From positions 1-25,157 of the IMG/VR virus record IMGVR_UViG_3300022745_000137: a DNA stretch of 25,157 bases. One strand, 5' to 3'. Below the pieces are notes generated by a model. That model was not told the origin of the DNA, ran no database searches, and saw nothing but the letters and a program-made list of their open reading frames with translations. Below are positions 1 to 6,989 of the stretch, in pieces. This DNA comes from a virus. The translations under genes were made by a program, and so were the position numbers. Position 1 is the stretch's first letter; each line of letters begins with the position of its first letter.

Positions 1-10
1 CGGACAGCAT
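1..10 (-). CDS. Start of a gp37-position gene (partial, cut by window edge)
   Basis: An ATG on the minus strand at 10-8 follows the stop of the gp36-like gene by one base (TGA-C-ATG). Only the codons M-L-S are visible before the window ends. In Mu-like phages the gene after gp36 is gp37 (DUF1834), a head-tail joining or tail-proximal protein, so that is the expected product. The assignment rests on position only. Confidence 0.3.
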
Positions 11-11
11 G

Positions 12-443
12 TCAGATGAACCCCGTCATGGTTTCCGGGGTGAAGGGCCGCTCGCGATCGGTGTACTGCACGCCCGATCCACCGTTGACCGGCATCTCGG
101 CCCCGGCGATGCCCGGGATGCGGACAAGGCCCGAGGCAATGTCGCGCAGCATCTTCAGACTGCCGTCATAGTCGGCCTTGATCTTGTCCGAGGGGGCGAA
201 GACGTGAAGGTTGTAGATCCAGACCTTCAGAACCAGATCGAGGACCAGCGCCGGAACTGTGCCCAGCGGCAGGGCATACCGCGCGCCCAGAAAGCCGTCG
301 ACGAGCGCCTCGGCATCGATCCGGCAGCGTTCGGTCACGGTCGTGTCGATCGTGCCGGTCGGCACGGCGGCGCGGTCGGTCAGGTCCACCAGAAAGGCGC
401 TGCCGTAGCGGTCGGTAAGGTTCTGGAGTGTGGCATAAGCCAT
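12..443 (-). CDS. gp36-like protein, DUF1320
   Basis: This 143-residue protein starts MAYATLQNLTDRYG and matches the DUF1320 (Mu gp36) family in length and in the opening pattern of a short helix ending in RYG. The DAEALVDGFLGARYALPL stretch at about residues 43-60 is also typical. The family sits between the major capsid gene and the tail genes and is thought to act in head completion or head-tail joining. Here it follows the gpT and gp35-position genes, as in Mu. No membrane segment or signal peptide is visible. The function is inferred from family and order. Confidence 0.85.
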   Translation of the reverse strand: MAYATLQNLTDRYGSAFLVDLTDRAAVPTGTIDTTVTERCRIDAEALVDGFLGARYALPLGTVPALVLDLVLKVWIYNLHVFAPSDKIKADYDGSLKMLRDIASGLVRIPGIAGAEMPVNGGSGVQYTDRERPFTPETMTGFI

Positions 444-535
444 GGTTCAAACGTCCATTTAAGGGGTCGTTGGGAAGGGACGGCGACGCCCGCCCCTTCC
501 CGGCTCCACCAGTTTCAACCCCCGGTGACGGGCGG

Positions 536-558
536 ACCGGGCGCAAAGGCAGCCCGGC
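536..558. other. GC-rich hairpin between gp35- and gp36-position genes
   Basis: ACCGGGC (536-542) can pair with GCCCGGC (552-558) around a 9-base loop, allowing one G-U pair on the transcribed strand. It lies in the 130-base gap between two head genes. No T-run follows on the minus strand, so a strong terminator is unlikely. It may tune message stability, or may be incidental in GC-rich DNA. Confidence 0.25.
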
Positions 559-573
559 CCTCTCGTTTATGGA

Positions 574-894
574 TCAGGGCGCAGGCTGTTCGGCTTGGGC
601 CGGTTCGACTGCAGCTGGATCGACAGGCGCGGGATCAGGCGCAGGCGCATCCACCGGGCCCACATCAGCGGGCTTGGACTCGTCCGACGGCAGGACCAGT
701 TCGGTCACGACGACCTTCAGTTCGGGGTCTTCCTGCAGCTCTTCGATCTCGTCCGCCGTCAGGGTCAGATCGGTAAACTCCTGCGGTTCGCCGATGAAGA
801 ACCGCGGCGTGCCGAAACGGCCCCGCCAGCGGCCCCGCTCGGGACCGGTGACAGTGATCAGGAGGGTCGGCACGGGAACGGGTTTCTTGGCCAT
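574..894 (-). CDS. Small acidic, Pro/Ala-rich protein at the Mu gp35 position
   Basis: This is a 106-residue protein. The ATG at 894 (MAKKPVPVPT) is preferred over one eight codons upstream because AAGGAGC sits just before it. The N-terminal half (to about residue 65) looks folded and includes RGRWRGRFGTPRFFIGEPQEF. The C-terminal 40 residues are a low-complexity tail of Pro, Ala, Asp and Val. It lies between the major capsid gene and gp36, the Mu gp35 slot. The role is unknown, probably in the head, and possibly decoration or completion. Confidence 0.7.
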   Translation of the reverse strand: MAKKPVPVPTLLITVTGPERGRWRGRFGTPRFFIGEPQEFTDLTLTADEIEELQEDPELKVVVTELVLPSDESKPADVGPVDAPAPDPAPVDPAAVEPAQAEQPAP

Positions 895-914
895 CTGAGG
901 CTCCTTTCGGTTCG

Positions 915-945
915 ACAAAAGGGGCGACGTCGCGCCGCCCCTTCA
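915..945 (-). terminator. Probable rho-independent terminator after the major capsid gene
   Basis: On the minus strand an 8-bp perfect stem (AAGGGGCG with CGCCCCTT, 919-943) encloses a 9-base loop, and the transcript continues with a short U run (four U encoded at 917-920). It lies about 20 bases beyond the gpT stop codon and just before the next ribosome-binding site. Partial termination here would keep capsid protein levels above those of the downstream genes. This is inferred from structure alone. Confidence 0.5.
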
Positions 946-961
946 GGTGAAACCGACCGGA

Positions 962-1855
962 TCAGGCCAGCCACGGCACCATCAGCACCTCGGCCGTGTC
1001 CTGCCATTCGTTGGTCGCACCCGAGGCTTGCTGGGCATTCTTGATGATCTGACGGCCAGCCTGCTCCAGGGACGGCGGAACCACCAGAAGATCGGGGACC
1101 AGACCCAAGGGACGGCCATAGTCGCCCTTCATGGACATGATCGCGGCGCGGGCGATGGCATAGTTGGCCGAGTTCAGGGTCTGCTTGGACCCCCAAGCCA
1201 TCTGCCAGAAGCCGTAGCCCACGTTGTACCGGGCATCGACGCCATATTGGAACTGCCGCTCGGTGAAGACGTTGTCGTCGGTGATCCGGTCCTTGGACAC
1301 GAACTCCGGCGTCTTGCGCGACTGGAACAGCAGGGGCTTGATCGGACGCTTGGTGCACAGAAGGAACCACGGCGTGCCCGAACCACCATCGGTGTTGGCG
1401 ACAGTCGTCACGTTGTTCGAAACGTCCAGGACAGGGTGGACAGTGTCGAAGAAGTTCTGGCCGTCATAGCACTTGGACGAGAAGCCGTTCTTCAGCGCGT
1501 TGAAGGTCAGCAGTTCTTCGTTGCCGGTGGTCGAGGCCCCCATCTCCTGGAAGAGCGAGGTGTAGACGCCCAGATTGTCGTCCTCGATGTCGTAGCGATC
1601 GACGCCGATCGACAGTTCCCACGGCAGGTTGGCCAGCGTGTAGGACGATTCCGAGATGTTCTGGATCACACGTGCGCCGACCCACTGGCGCATCGACGGG
1701 ATCTTACCCAACCAGCCATAGGTGCTTTGGGCATTCTGCGACGGAACGGTGGTGGCAACCCGGTCCTTCATCGACGGCGACATCGCCAGACCGTCTTTGA
1801 AGTTGCCGGCGAAAGTCACGCGCAGGGCATTGAGGGTGGAGGTATTGATGATCAT
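962..1855 (-). CDS. T: Major capsid protein, Mu gpT family
   Basis: This 297-residue protein opens MIINTSTLNALRVTFAGNFKDG, the typical start of Mu-like gpT. Other gpT-type stretches are VPSQNAQSTYGWLGKIPSMRQW (residues about 38-59) and ISESSYTLANLPWELSIGVDRYDIEDD. It forms the icosahedral shell after cleavage of scaffold by the phage protease. It sits directly after the decoration-protein gene and before a hairpin that looks like a terminator, as expected for the most highly expressed head gene. Length is close to the Mu protein (about 305 residues). Confidence 0.95.
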   Translation of the reverse strand: MIINTSTLNALRVTFAGNFKDGLAMSPSMKDRVATTVPSQNAQSTYGWLGKIPSMRQWVGARVIQNISESSYTLANLPWELSIGVDRYDIEDDNLGVYTSLFQEMGASTTGNEELLTFNALKNGFSSKCYDGQNFFDTVHPVLDVSNNVTTVANTDGGSGTPWFLLCTKRPIKPLLFQSRKTPEFVSKDRITDDNVFTERQFQYGVDARYNVGYGFWQMAWGSKQTLNSANYAIARAAIMSMKGDYGRPLGLVPDLLVVPPSLEQAGRQIIKNAQQASGATNEWQDTAEVLMVPWLA

Positions 1856-1865
1856 CTCAGGGTCC

Positions 1866-2294
1866 TCAGTAAGCGCGGTTCAGGGCTTCATCGAAACGAA
1901 CCCAGACGCCGTTCGCGTCCACGTCCTCGATGATGCCAGCAGGAGAGCGGGTCGACGTGCCGTTGGTACGAGCGACCGTCTGATCGTCGGCGATCCAGCA
2001 CTTGGCCCCGATATCGGTGACCAGGCACAGGTCGGCGGCGAGGTTGGCCAGATAGGCCACGCCCGGACGCCAGTTGACGCTGATGGCGCCGTTCGCGCCG
2101 GCGGAGTTGTCGGCCAAGGTCTGGGCGATGCCCACCCCGAACGAGCCGGTGGCCGTGGCGCCCTTGATCAGGTAGCCGGCGGCATTGCGCATGATGATTG
2201 CGCCTTTGAAGATCTTGGTCGATGCGCCGACCAGGCCGGACCGCAGGTCCCCCTGTTTCAGCGGCGTGTTGCGGTCAGCGGTCAGTGCGGTCAC
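1866..2294 (-). CDS. Capsid decoration/cement-like protein (DUF2190-like)
   Basis: This 142-residue protein starts at a GTG that overlaps the protease stop (GTGA) and is preceded by AAGGAGG. It is a small beta-rich protein with Gly/Ala-rich strands such as KGATATGSFGVGIAQTLADNSAG. A C-terminal VWVRFDEAL segment recalls DUF2190 cement proteins. It lies between protease/scaffold and major capsid, where transposable and lambdoid phages commonly carry a decoration protein. It probably binds the outside of the mature capsid. Motif support is moderate and position support is good. Confidence 0.7.
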   Translation of the reverse strand: MTALTADRNTPLKQGDLRSGLVGASTKIFKGAIIMRNAAGYLIKGATATGSFGVGIAQTLADNSAGANGAISVNWRPGVAYLANLAADLCLVTDIGAKCWIADDQTVARTNGTSTRSPAGIIEDVDANGVWVRFDEALNRAY

Positions 2295-2866
2295 AGGCGA
2301 GCCTCCTTCTCTTTGCGGTCAGCGGCCATCATGGCGGCGAAATCGGCGGGGCTGCGGCCCGTGGCCTTGGCGACAGCCAGTTCCTCGGCATTGAGGGACG
2401 TGACTTCGCCTTCGGTCTTGGGCGGCAGGTCGTTGGTGTGGGTCACACCCAGCGTCGGCAGACCGGCGATGATCGCCTCGGTGCCTGTCGGGTCGGACAT
2501 GTGCATGGCGATGAAGCGGTCACGCGACGGCTTCACGCCCACGCGGCCCGCCTTGATGGCGTCATCGACGAAGGCCACGGACTGCGCCTTCTTGAAGGCC
2601 TTCAGGTCGGTCGTGACCTGCGCCAGTTCGGCCTGCAGCGCGGTGACTTCGGCAGGCAGGGCGCTGGTCTTGGCGCGGATCGCGTCGATCAGCGCGGGGG
2701 CCGCTGCACCCGGCAGGCCGATGATGGTGGCAATCTCGGTCAGCGAGGCTTGCGCCGCCTCGGCACAGGCTGCGTCTTCCACAGCCGGAATCGCGGCGAG
2801 GATATCAGCCTCGGTGGCGCCGGGGGGAAGCCCCAGCTTGGCGATCAACTGCTCCATGAGCGTCAT
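2291..2866 (-). CDS. Nested scaffold protein (Mu gpZ analogue), internal start within protease gene
   Basis: An in-frame ATG at 2866 inside the protease gene begins MTLMEQLIAKLGLPPG and is preceded by AGGAG (2873-2877) at six-base spacing. This is a much better ribosome-binding site than chance coding sequence usually gives. Translation from here gives 191 residues, exactly the helical scaffold half. Mu makes its scaffold gpZ from an internal start in gene I in the same way. It would be coexpressed in excess and then degraded by the protease. Confidence 0.7.
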   Translation of the reverse strand: MTLMEQLIAKLGLPPGATEADILAAIPAVEDAACAEAAQASLTEIATIIGLPGAAAPALIDAIRAKTSALPAEVTALQAELAQVTTDLKAFKKAQSVAFVDDAIKAGRVGVKPSRDRFIAMHMSDPTGTEAIIAGLPTLGVTHTNDLPPKTEGEVTSLNAEELAVAKATGRSPADFAAMMAADRKEKEARL

Positions 2867-3355
2867 GGGGGTCTCCTGATTGAGCGCGGTCAGATCGCGC
2901 AGGTTGGGGTAATTCACGAGGGCGGCATTCTTGATGCGCAGCACGGTGCCCTTGGCGTCGTGCACGACGACCGGGCTGATCCCGCGATAGGACTGATCGG
3001 CCAAAAGGGCGCGGCCTGCGGCGTTCCACTCAACCCGGCCCCAGATGCCATCGGCACGGGCCTGCATCGCGGTGATCCGGCCACGGGCGGGCGACGGCCC
3101 ACCCTTGGGCGCTGCCAATTCAGAGGCGTGGTTTTCGTCGATGATCAACCCGCCGTCATTGCGGGGATCGGCGCTGAACGAGGCCGCGATGACAGCGGCG
3201 GCATCTGTTACATGATAAGGTCCTCGCCCGTCGAAGGTGCGCAGCTCGCCTTGCGTGGTCGGCAACAGATGAACCCAGTCCGGAACCTCAGCCGCTGCGG
3301 GCAGGTCCAGCGCGGCCATGGTCGCGGTCAGGTAAGGGGGGGCTGCTTTGCTCAT
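2291..3355 (-). CDS. I: Phage head maturation protease, Mu gpI family, with scaffold region
   Basis: This 354-residue protein matches the Mu-like protease family (PF10123 type). Residues 1-160 hold the protease domain, with the conserved IIDENHASELAAPKGG segment around residues 71-86 and a candidate His at 76. Residues 164-354 are Ala/Glu-rich and helical (LPAEVTALQAELAQVTTDLKAF is likely coiled coil), as expected of scaffold. As in Mu, one gene seems to encode protease plus scaffold, with a second start inside (separate entry). The product would cleave scaffold and itself during prohead maturation. It follows gpG and precedes the decoration and capsid genes. Confidence 0.92.
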   Translation of the reverse strand: MSKAAPPYLTATMAALDLPAAAEVPDWVHLLPTTQGELRTFDGRGPYHVTDAAAVIAASFSADPRNDGGLIIDENHASELAAPKGGPSPARGRITAMQARADGIWGRVEWNAAGRALLADQSYRGISPVVVHDAKGTVLRIKNAALVNYPNLRDLTALNQETPMTLMEQLIAKLGLPPGATEADILAAIPAVEDAACAEAAQASLTEIATIIGLPGAAAPALIDAIRAKTSALPAEVTALQAELAQVTTDLKAFKKAQSVAFVDDAIKAGRVGVKPSRDRFIAMHMSDPTGTEAIIAGLPTLGVTHTNDLPPKTEGEVTSLNAEELAVAKATGRSPADFAAMMAADRKEKEARL

Positions 3356-3468
3356 GCCCCACTATCGCGGGCGGGGCGGGACCGAATAAGCCGCAACGGT
3401 TTGCGGGTTGGTCAGGTCAGGGCCGGTGAAGCCCGTCGATCAAGCCTGCGCCAGAGCGAGGCCTTTGG

Positions 3469-3996
3469 TCAAGGGTGCAGAATGCCTTCGATGTAGTCCG
3501 AGATCAGGTTGAGGATGTCCGTACGGTTGTCATCGGAGATGCCGAAAAACGGACGGGCGGGGATATCACCCCAGGGCGAAGATCCTTCGACTACCTTTCC
3601 CGATTCAGTGGTCCACCAATAGGCCCCCAGACTTCCTTTGCGCGCGCCGAATTGCATGGCGGCGGCATATGGTTCTGGCGAGGATACCATTGCGAAGTCC
3701 GGACCGTGTGAAGAGAAAAGGTTATCGTTCAGCTGACCACTGTAGCGCAGAACGCCGCCCCAGCTTTTAACGCCATCTGCCGTCTTCGCGCGGCGTTCGT
3801 ATGCATTCAACGTGGTGGGTGAGCGGGGTGCCCAGGGCGTACCATCGGGAGCTTTCTGGTCTTTGAACCGCTGCTCGGTCTGATCCAACAGAAGATTTGC
3901 GACTCCGGACATCAAAGGCGTGAGATCAGTCAGCATCGCAGCTGCGCGAGCCAGCGCGCTGGTGACATCAGCATCCTTGAGTTCAATCGTGATCAT
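3469..3996 (-). CDS. G: Phage virion morphogenesis protein, Mu gpG family
   Basis: This 175-residue protein starts MITIELKDADVTSALARAA. The ATG at 3996 is preferred because AAGGA lies upstream and family members begin this way. Family-typical segments are RFKDQKAPDGTPWAPRSPTTLNAY (residues about 45-70), LRYSGQLNDNL, and the C-terminal IPARPFFGISDDNRTDI motif near residues 145-162. gpG proteins take part in virion morphogenesis; in Mu, gpG is also linked to tail assembly. It sits between gpF and the protease, the Mu order. Base composition is slightly more AT-rich than in neighbouring genes. Confidence 0.9.
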   Translation of the reverse strand: MITIELKDADVTSALARAAAMLTDLTPLMSGVANLLLDQTEQRFKDQKAPDGTPWAPRSPTTLNAYERRAKTADGVKSWGGVLRYSGQLNDNLFSSHGPDFAMVSSPEPYAAAMQFGARKGSLGAYWWTTESGKVVEGSSPWGDIPARPFFGISDDNRTDILNLISDYIEGILHP

Positions 3997-4099
3997 GATT
4001 ACATTTATCCTTGAGGTGACGACCACGGAAATTCGGAGTACGTGACACCGTCCCGACGCAAGTCGAACGCTAGTGAATGAGGGGAGTTCCGGCCCTCCG

Positions 4100-5368
4100 T
4101 CACCTCACCTCTCCCAAAATCAGTTCCAGCGTATCATTCGACAACCGGCGCAGTACTTCGGCAATGACGGGCCGATAGGCTGAAACGACCATGTTGGTAG
4201 TTAAGCTCCCATTCTCACCCTTCACACGATAGTCGAGCGAAACCGCAATTTGCGATTGTCCCTCCTGGGCGGACAGAATGTAGAGAAGGTTGCCGCTTTT
4301 CTTGTCAAGCAGGACGGCTAAAGGCTTTCTCAATCGCTCGGAGAGTTGCACCCAGTCGTTTGGTGACAGGGCATTTCCAGCGGCTTCATGTCTTGTTGCC
4401 TTTGGTCCCGCCAGCAGACCGGGTCTGACCTGCATATCAGCGGTCTGTGGACCGATACCCTTGGCAGCCAAGGAATCGATCACATCATGAGAAATCACGC
4501 CAATAAGGCCGGGCTTTGCACGACCACCAACGGTCAGGGTATCGTCCACCCATTTGATCCAAGCGGCATCGACCACTTGGGCAAGACTCATCCCGAGATC
4601 ACTGCCCAATTCCGCCGGCAAGGTTTCGATCTTGGGCTGTACGATGTTCAAGGCATCCATCGCATCTTGCGCTCTGGACGTGATGTCCCCGGAAACCGAC
4701 CCGCCGACCTTGTAGTTCCAGCCTTTGTCGATGCCGACTTGTGCCCCCGTCTTGGGATCAATCGCCTGCCAGCCATCTGGCAGCATTTTTGCAGGATCAC
4801 CACCAGCGGCCTTGATACCGCGTTCGGAATAGGCCCCGCTCAGACGGCAGGTGCAGCCCCAGCCATTCGGAGGAGCGTGCGTTTCCCAGAAGGGATGGTC
4901 AGGCGGAAGCGCCACACCGTCCCAAGCCAAATGCTGTAAACGCGGCTCCACTGAGTTGCCGTGCTTGTAGATCCAGAACTTGTAGTTGGCCGCTCTGATC
5001 TGGGCCATGCGGCCGGCGGCGTAGCTGGTCGCCATGTTGGTGCGGTAGATCACCTTGGTCCGCCAGGCCTCGCCCTTCGGACTGCCCTCCCCCGTCCAGC
5101 CATGCCAGCCCCGATCCGTGACGATCTGCCGGAAGTCCTGCCGAAAGGTCTCGATGGATCGATGCTCGGCAATCGCCCGTTCAACGGCCTTGCCGAGGTC
5201 AGCCAGCAGATCTGCCTTCATCGCCCCGGCGACGACGAAAGCGCGGTCGTGTTCGGCCTTGACCAGATCATCCCAGGCAGCCGTTCCCACCTGGTTGGCC
5301 AGCCGCAGCCGCAGGGCTGCGATCTGCAGGTCGAAGGGCTTGGCGAAAGATGCCTTGATGTCAGCCAC
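4100..5368 (-). CDS. F: Mu gpF-like head morphogenesis protein with a C-terminal RNase-like domain
   Basis: This is a 422-residue minor head protein. The Mu F domain covers about residues 50-180, including VIYRTNMATSYAAGR (107-120) and the HAPPNGWGCTC motif (His164, Cys172, Cys174) typical of SPP1 gp7/Mu F proteins. Residues about 275-415 look like an added PBECR-type domain (phage-Barnase-EndoU-ColicinE5/D-RelE-like nuclease), with SHDVIDSLAAKG, an ERLRKPLAVLLDKKSGNLLY strand pair and a closing AYRP element. Such domains occur on phage minor head proteins and may be injected with the DNA. It overlaps the portal gene by eight bases. The core assignment is strong; the nuclease call is from pattern memory. 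Confidence 0.88.
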   Translation of the reverse strand: MADIKASFAKPFDLQIAALRLRLANQVGTAAWDDLVKAEHDRAFVVAGAMKADLLADLGKAVERAIAEHRSIETFRQDFRQIVTDRGWHGWTGEGSPKGEAWRTKVIYRTNMATSYAAGRMAQIRAANYKFWIYKHGNSVEPRLQHLAWDGVALPPDHPFWETHAPPNGWGCTCRLSGAYSERGIKAAGGDPAKMLPDGWQAIDPKTGAQVGIDKGWNYKVGGSVSGDITSRAQDAMDALNIVQPKIETLPAELGSDLGMSLAQVVDAAWIKWVDDTLTVGGRAKPGLIGVISHDVIDSLAAKGIGPQTADMQVRPGLLAGPKATRHEAAGNALSPNDWVQLSERLRKPLAVLLDKKSGNLLYILSAQEGQSQIAVSLDYRVKGENGSLTTNMVVSAYRPVIAEVLRRLSNDTLELILGEVR

Positions 5369-6989
5369 CTTCGGTCACCACGTCCAGCCGGCCAGAGGCA
5401 TTGGCCACCGTCATTGCCTGCGCCACGATCCCCGCCAGCGGTCCGGAATCGAGCGTCGGAAACGCCGCCTGCATCATCACCCGCAGCTCTTCCAAGGACC
5501 CTGCGGCCTGCAGCATGGCCTCGATCTTGACCAACATCTGCTCGACAGCCGGAGCTGCTGCCGATGCCAGCGCATCCGCCAGAAGCACCTCGGGCAGATC
5601 GGCGGCTGGGAGGCCCGCTACAGGGCCTTCTGCCTGCGGGGCGGTCACTGAGCCTGAAACCCCGTCACCCCGTTTAATTTCGCCGGAAACCCGTTTAATT
5701 TCGGAAACCGGCGGCGGAGGCACCGTCGCAGGTGCGCCAGACGCGGCGGGCGACAGCAATTTCGCCCCCGGACGGGCCTCGGGCAGGCCAAAGCGGGTCA
5801 GGATCGTCGCCTGCTCGACCTCAAGCCCACGGTCGATCAGGGGCGTGATGGCATCGGACAGGACCTTCAGGTCCTCGCGCTCGACCTCTTCGATCCGGAT
5901 ACGCGGATAGGCCTTGCGGGGACCATAGTTCAGTTGGACCCAAGGACGCACAAGGTCGCGGTTGAGGATGGCAGCCAGGGCGCGGCCATCGGCCATCTGG
6001 ATGTCCTTCTGGACCTGGCGATGCTCCTTGCCGGACCCCAGCCCACCCACGACGGCATCGGTGGTCGACGTCTGCCCAAGGACGGCTTTCGATATCTGCT
6101 GATCCAGCCAGTCCGCCCGTTCCTTGTACATCTGATGGCCGGCGCCGACATTCGCCGACTCGATGAACTCGATCATCATCGATTCCGGGATGATCGCCGC
6201 ACAGTCGCCTGCGATATTGGCCACGGCACGGAACAGGGTCGCCTTGTCGGCCTCAGTTGCGCCGGCACCGAACTTGCCGACTCGAACCGGCTGACCGAAG
6301 GTCTGGCTGAAGATGGCCCAGTCGCGCAGGGTATACATCTTGAACATCCAGCCCCAGGCGGCAACCCGGGCCAGACCCGACCGCAGCGTCAGACCGGACT
6401 TGGCCTTGATCTGGGCATAGACGAACTTGAACGGCTCCAGCGGCATGTCCTGCCCGTCGTCGCCGATCATCACCGGGGTCTTCAGGTTGTTGCGTTCGAA
6501 CCGGAACCAGCGCGGATCGCGCCATTCCAGCGCCTTGGGCATCCACTGACCTTCCGAGGTATCCCAGATGATCTCGGTCATCGAGAAGCCCTTGCCGATG
6601 CAATCGAGGATGTCGAAGATTTCGTCGGTCAACGCGTCCCGGGAAAGCCAGGCGCGGATATCCTGCGCAATCGCCTCGTCGACTGGATCGTCCGAGGCGG
6701 CATCGACCGTGATGCCAATCTGCGCAACGGATCTGCGGCGGGTGCCCAGAACGCCCAGATAGTGCGGGTCACGCTCCTCGATCGTCTCGGCCAGTTCCAG
6801 ATAGCGGACCGGGCTGCCGGCATCGGCCTCGCGCAGGATTTCGGCAAGGGTGACCGGGGTCAGGCCATCGGCGGGATAGCCGGCGATGGGGCTGCGCACG
6901 CCGCCCACGGTGGCGGCGGCGATCTCGGTCTGCAGCACGTCGCGGCGGATCGGGCGACCGTAGGCGTCAAGCAGTTGCGGCGCGGCCAT
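5361..6989 (-). CDS. Portal protein, Mu gp29 family (DUF935)
   Basis: This 542-residue protein starts at the ATG at 6989 (MAAPQLLDAYGRPI), which overlaps the terminase stop and has GAGAGGAGG upstream. DUF935-type features are LAETIEERDPHYLGVLGTRRRSV (about residues 68-90), DIRAWLSRDALTDEIFDILDCIGKGFSMTEIIW and WKRF-like core strands. It forms the dodecameric DNA-entry ring at the head vertex and docks the terminase. The C-terminal 130 residues are Pro/Ala-rich. They contain a short duplication EIKRVSG/EIKRGDG encoded by a 14-bp AT-rich direct repeat, which is unusual in this gene. Confidence 0.93.
   Translation of the reverse strand: MAAPQLLDAYGRPIRRDVLQTEIAAATVGGVRSPIAGYPADGLTPVTLAEILREADAGSPVRYLELAETIEERDPHYLGVLGTRRRSVAQIGITVDAASDDPVDEAIAQDIRAWLSRDALTDEIFDILDCIGKGFSMTEIIWDTSEGQWMPKALEWRDPRWFRFERNNLKTPVMIGDDGQDMPLEPFKFVYAQIKAKSGLTLRSGLARVAAWGWMFKMYTLRDWAIFSQTFGQPVRVGKFGAGATEADKATLFRAVANIAGDCAAIIPESMMIEFIESANVGAGHQMYKERADWLDQQISKAVLGQTSTTDAVVGGLGSGKEHRQVQKDIQMADGRALAAILNRDLVRPWVQLNYGPRKAYPRIRIEEVEREDLKVLSDAITPLIDRGLEVEQATILTRFGLPEARPGAKLLSPAASGAPATVPPPPVSEIKRVSGEIKRGDGVSGSVTAPQAEGPVAGLPAADLPEVLLADALASAAAPAVEQMLVKIEAMLQAAGSLEELRVMMQAAFPTLDSGPLAGIVAQAMTVANASGRLDVVTEGG
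5669..5703. repeat. 14-bp direct repeat inside the portal gene
   Basis: CCCGTTTAATTTCG occurs at 5669-5682 and again at 5690-5703, a 21-base (7-codon) spacing. It encodes the tandem EIKRVSG-EIKRGDG in the low-complexity C-terminal part of the portal protein. The repeat is clearly more AT-rich than the surrounding gene. It keeps the reading frame, so it is either a short tandem duplication or a small inserted element. Confidence 0.85.

Noticed and set aside
1722-2879. Long plus-strand frame (385 codons) opposite the capsid and protease genes
   Set aside because: It lies entirely antisense to well-identified head genes, with a composition typical of shadow frames.
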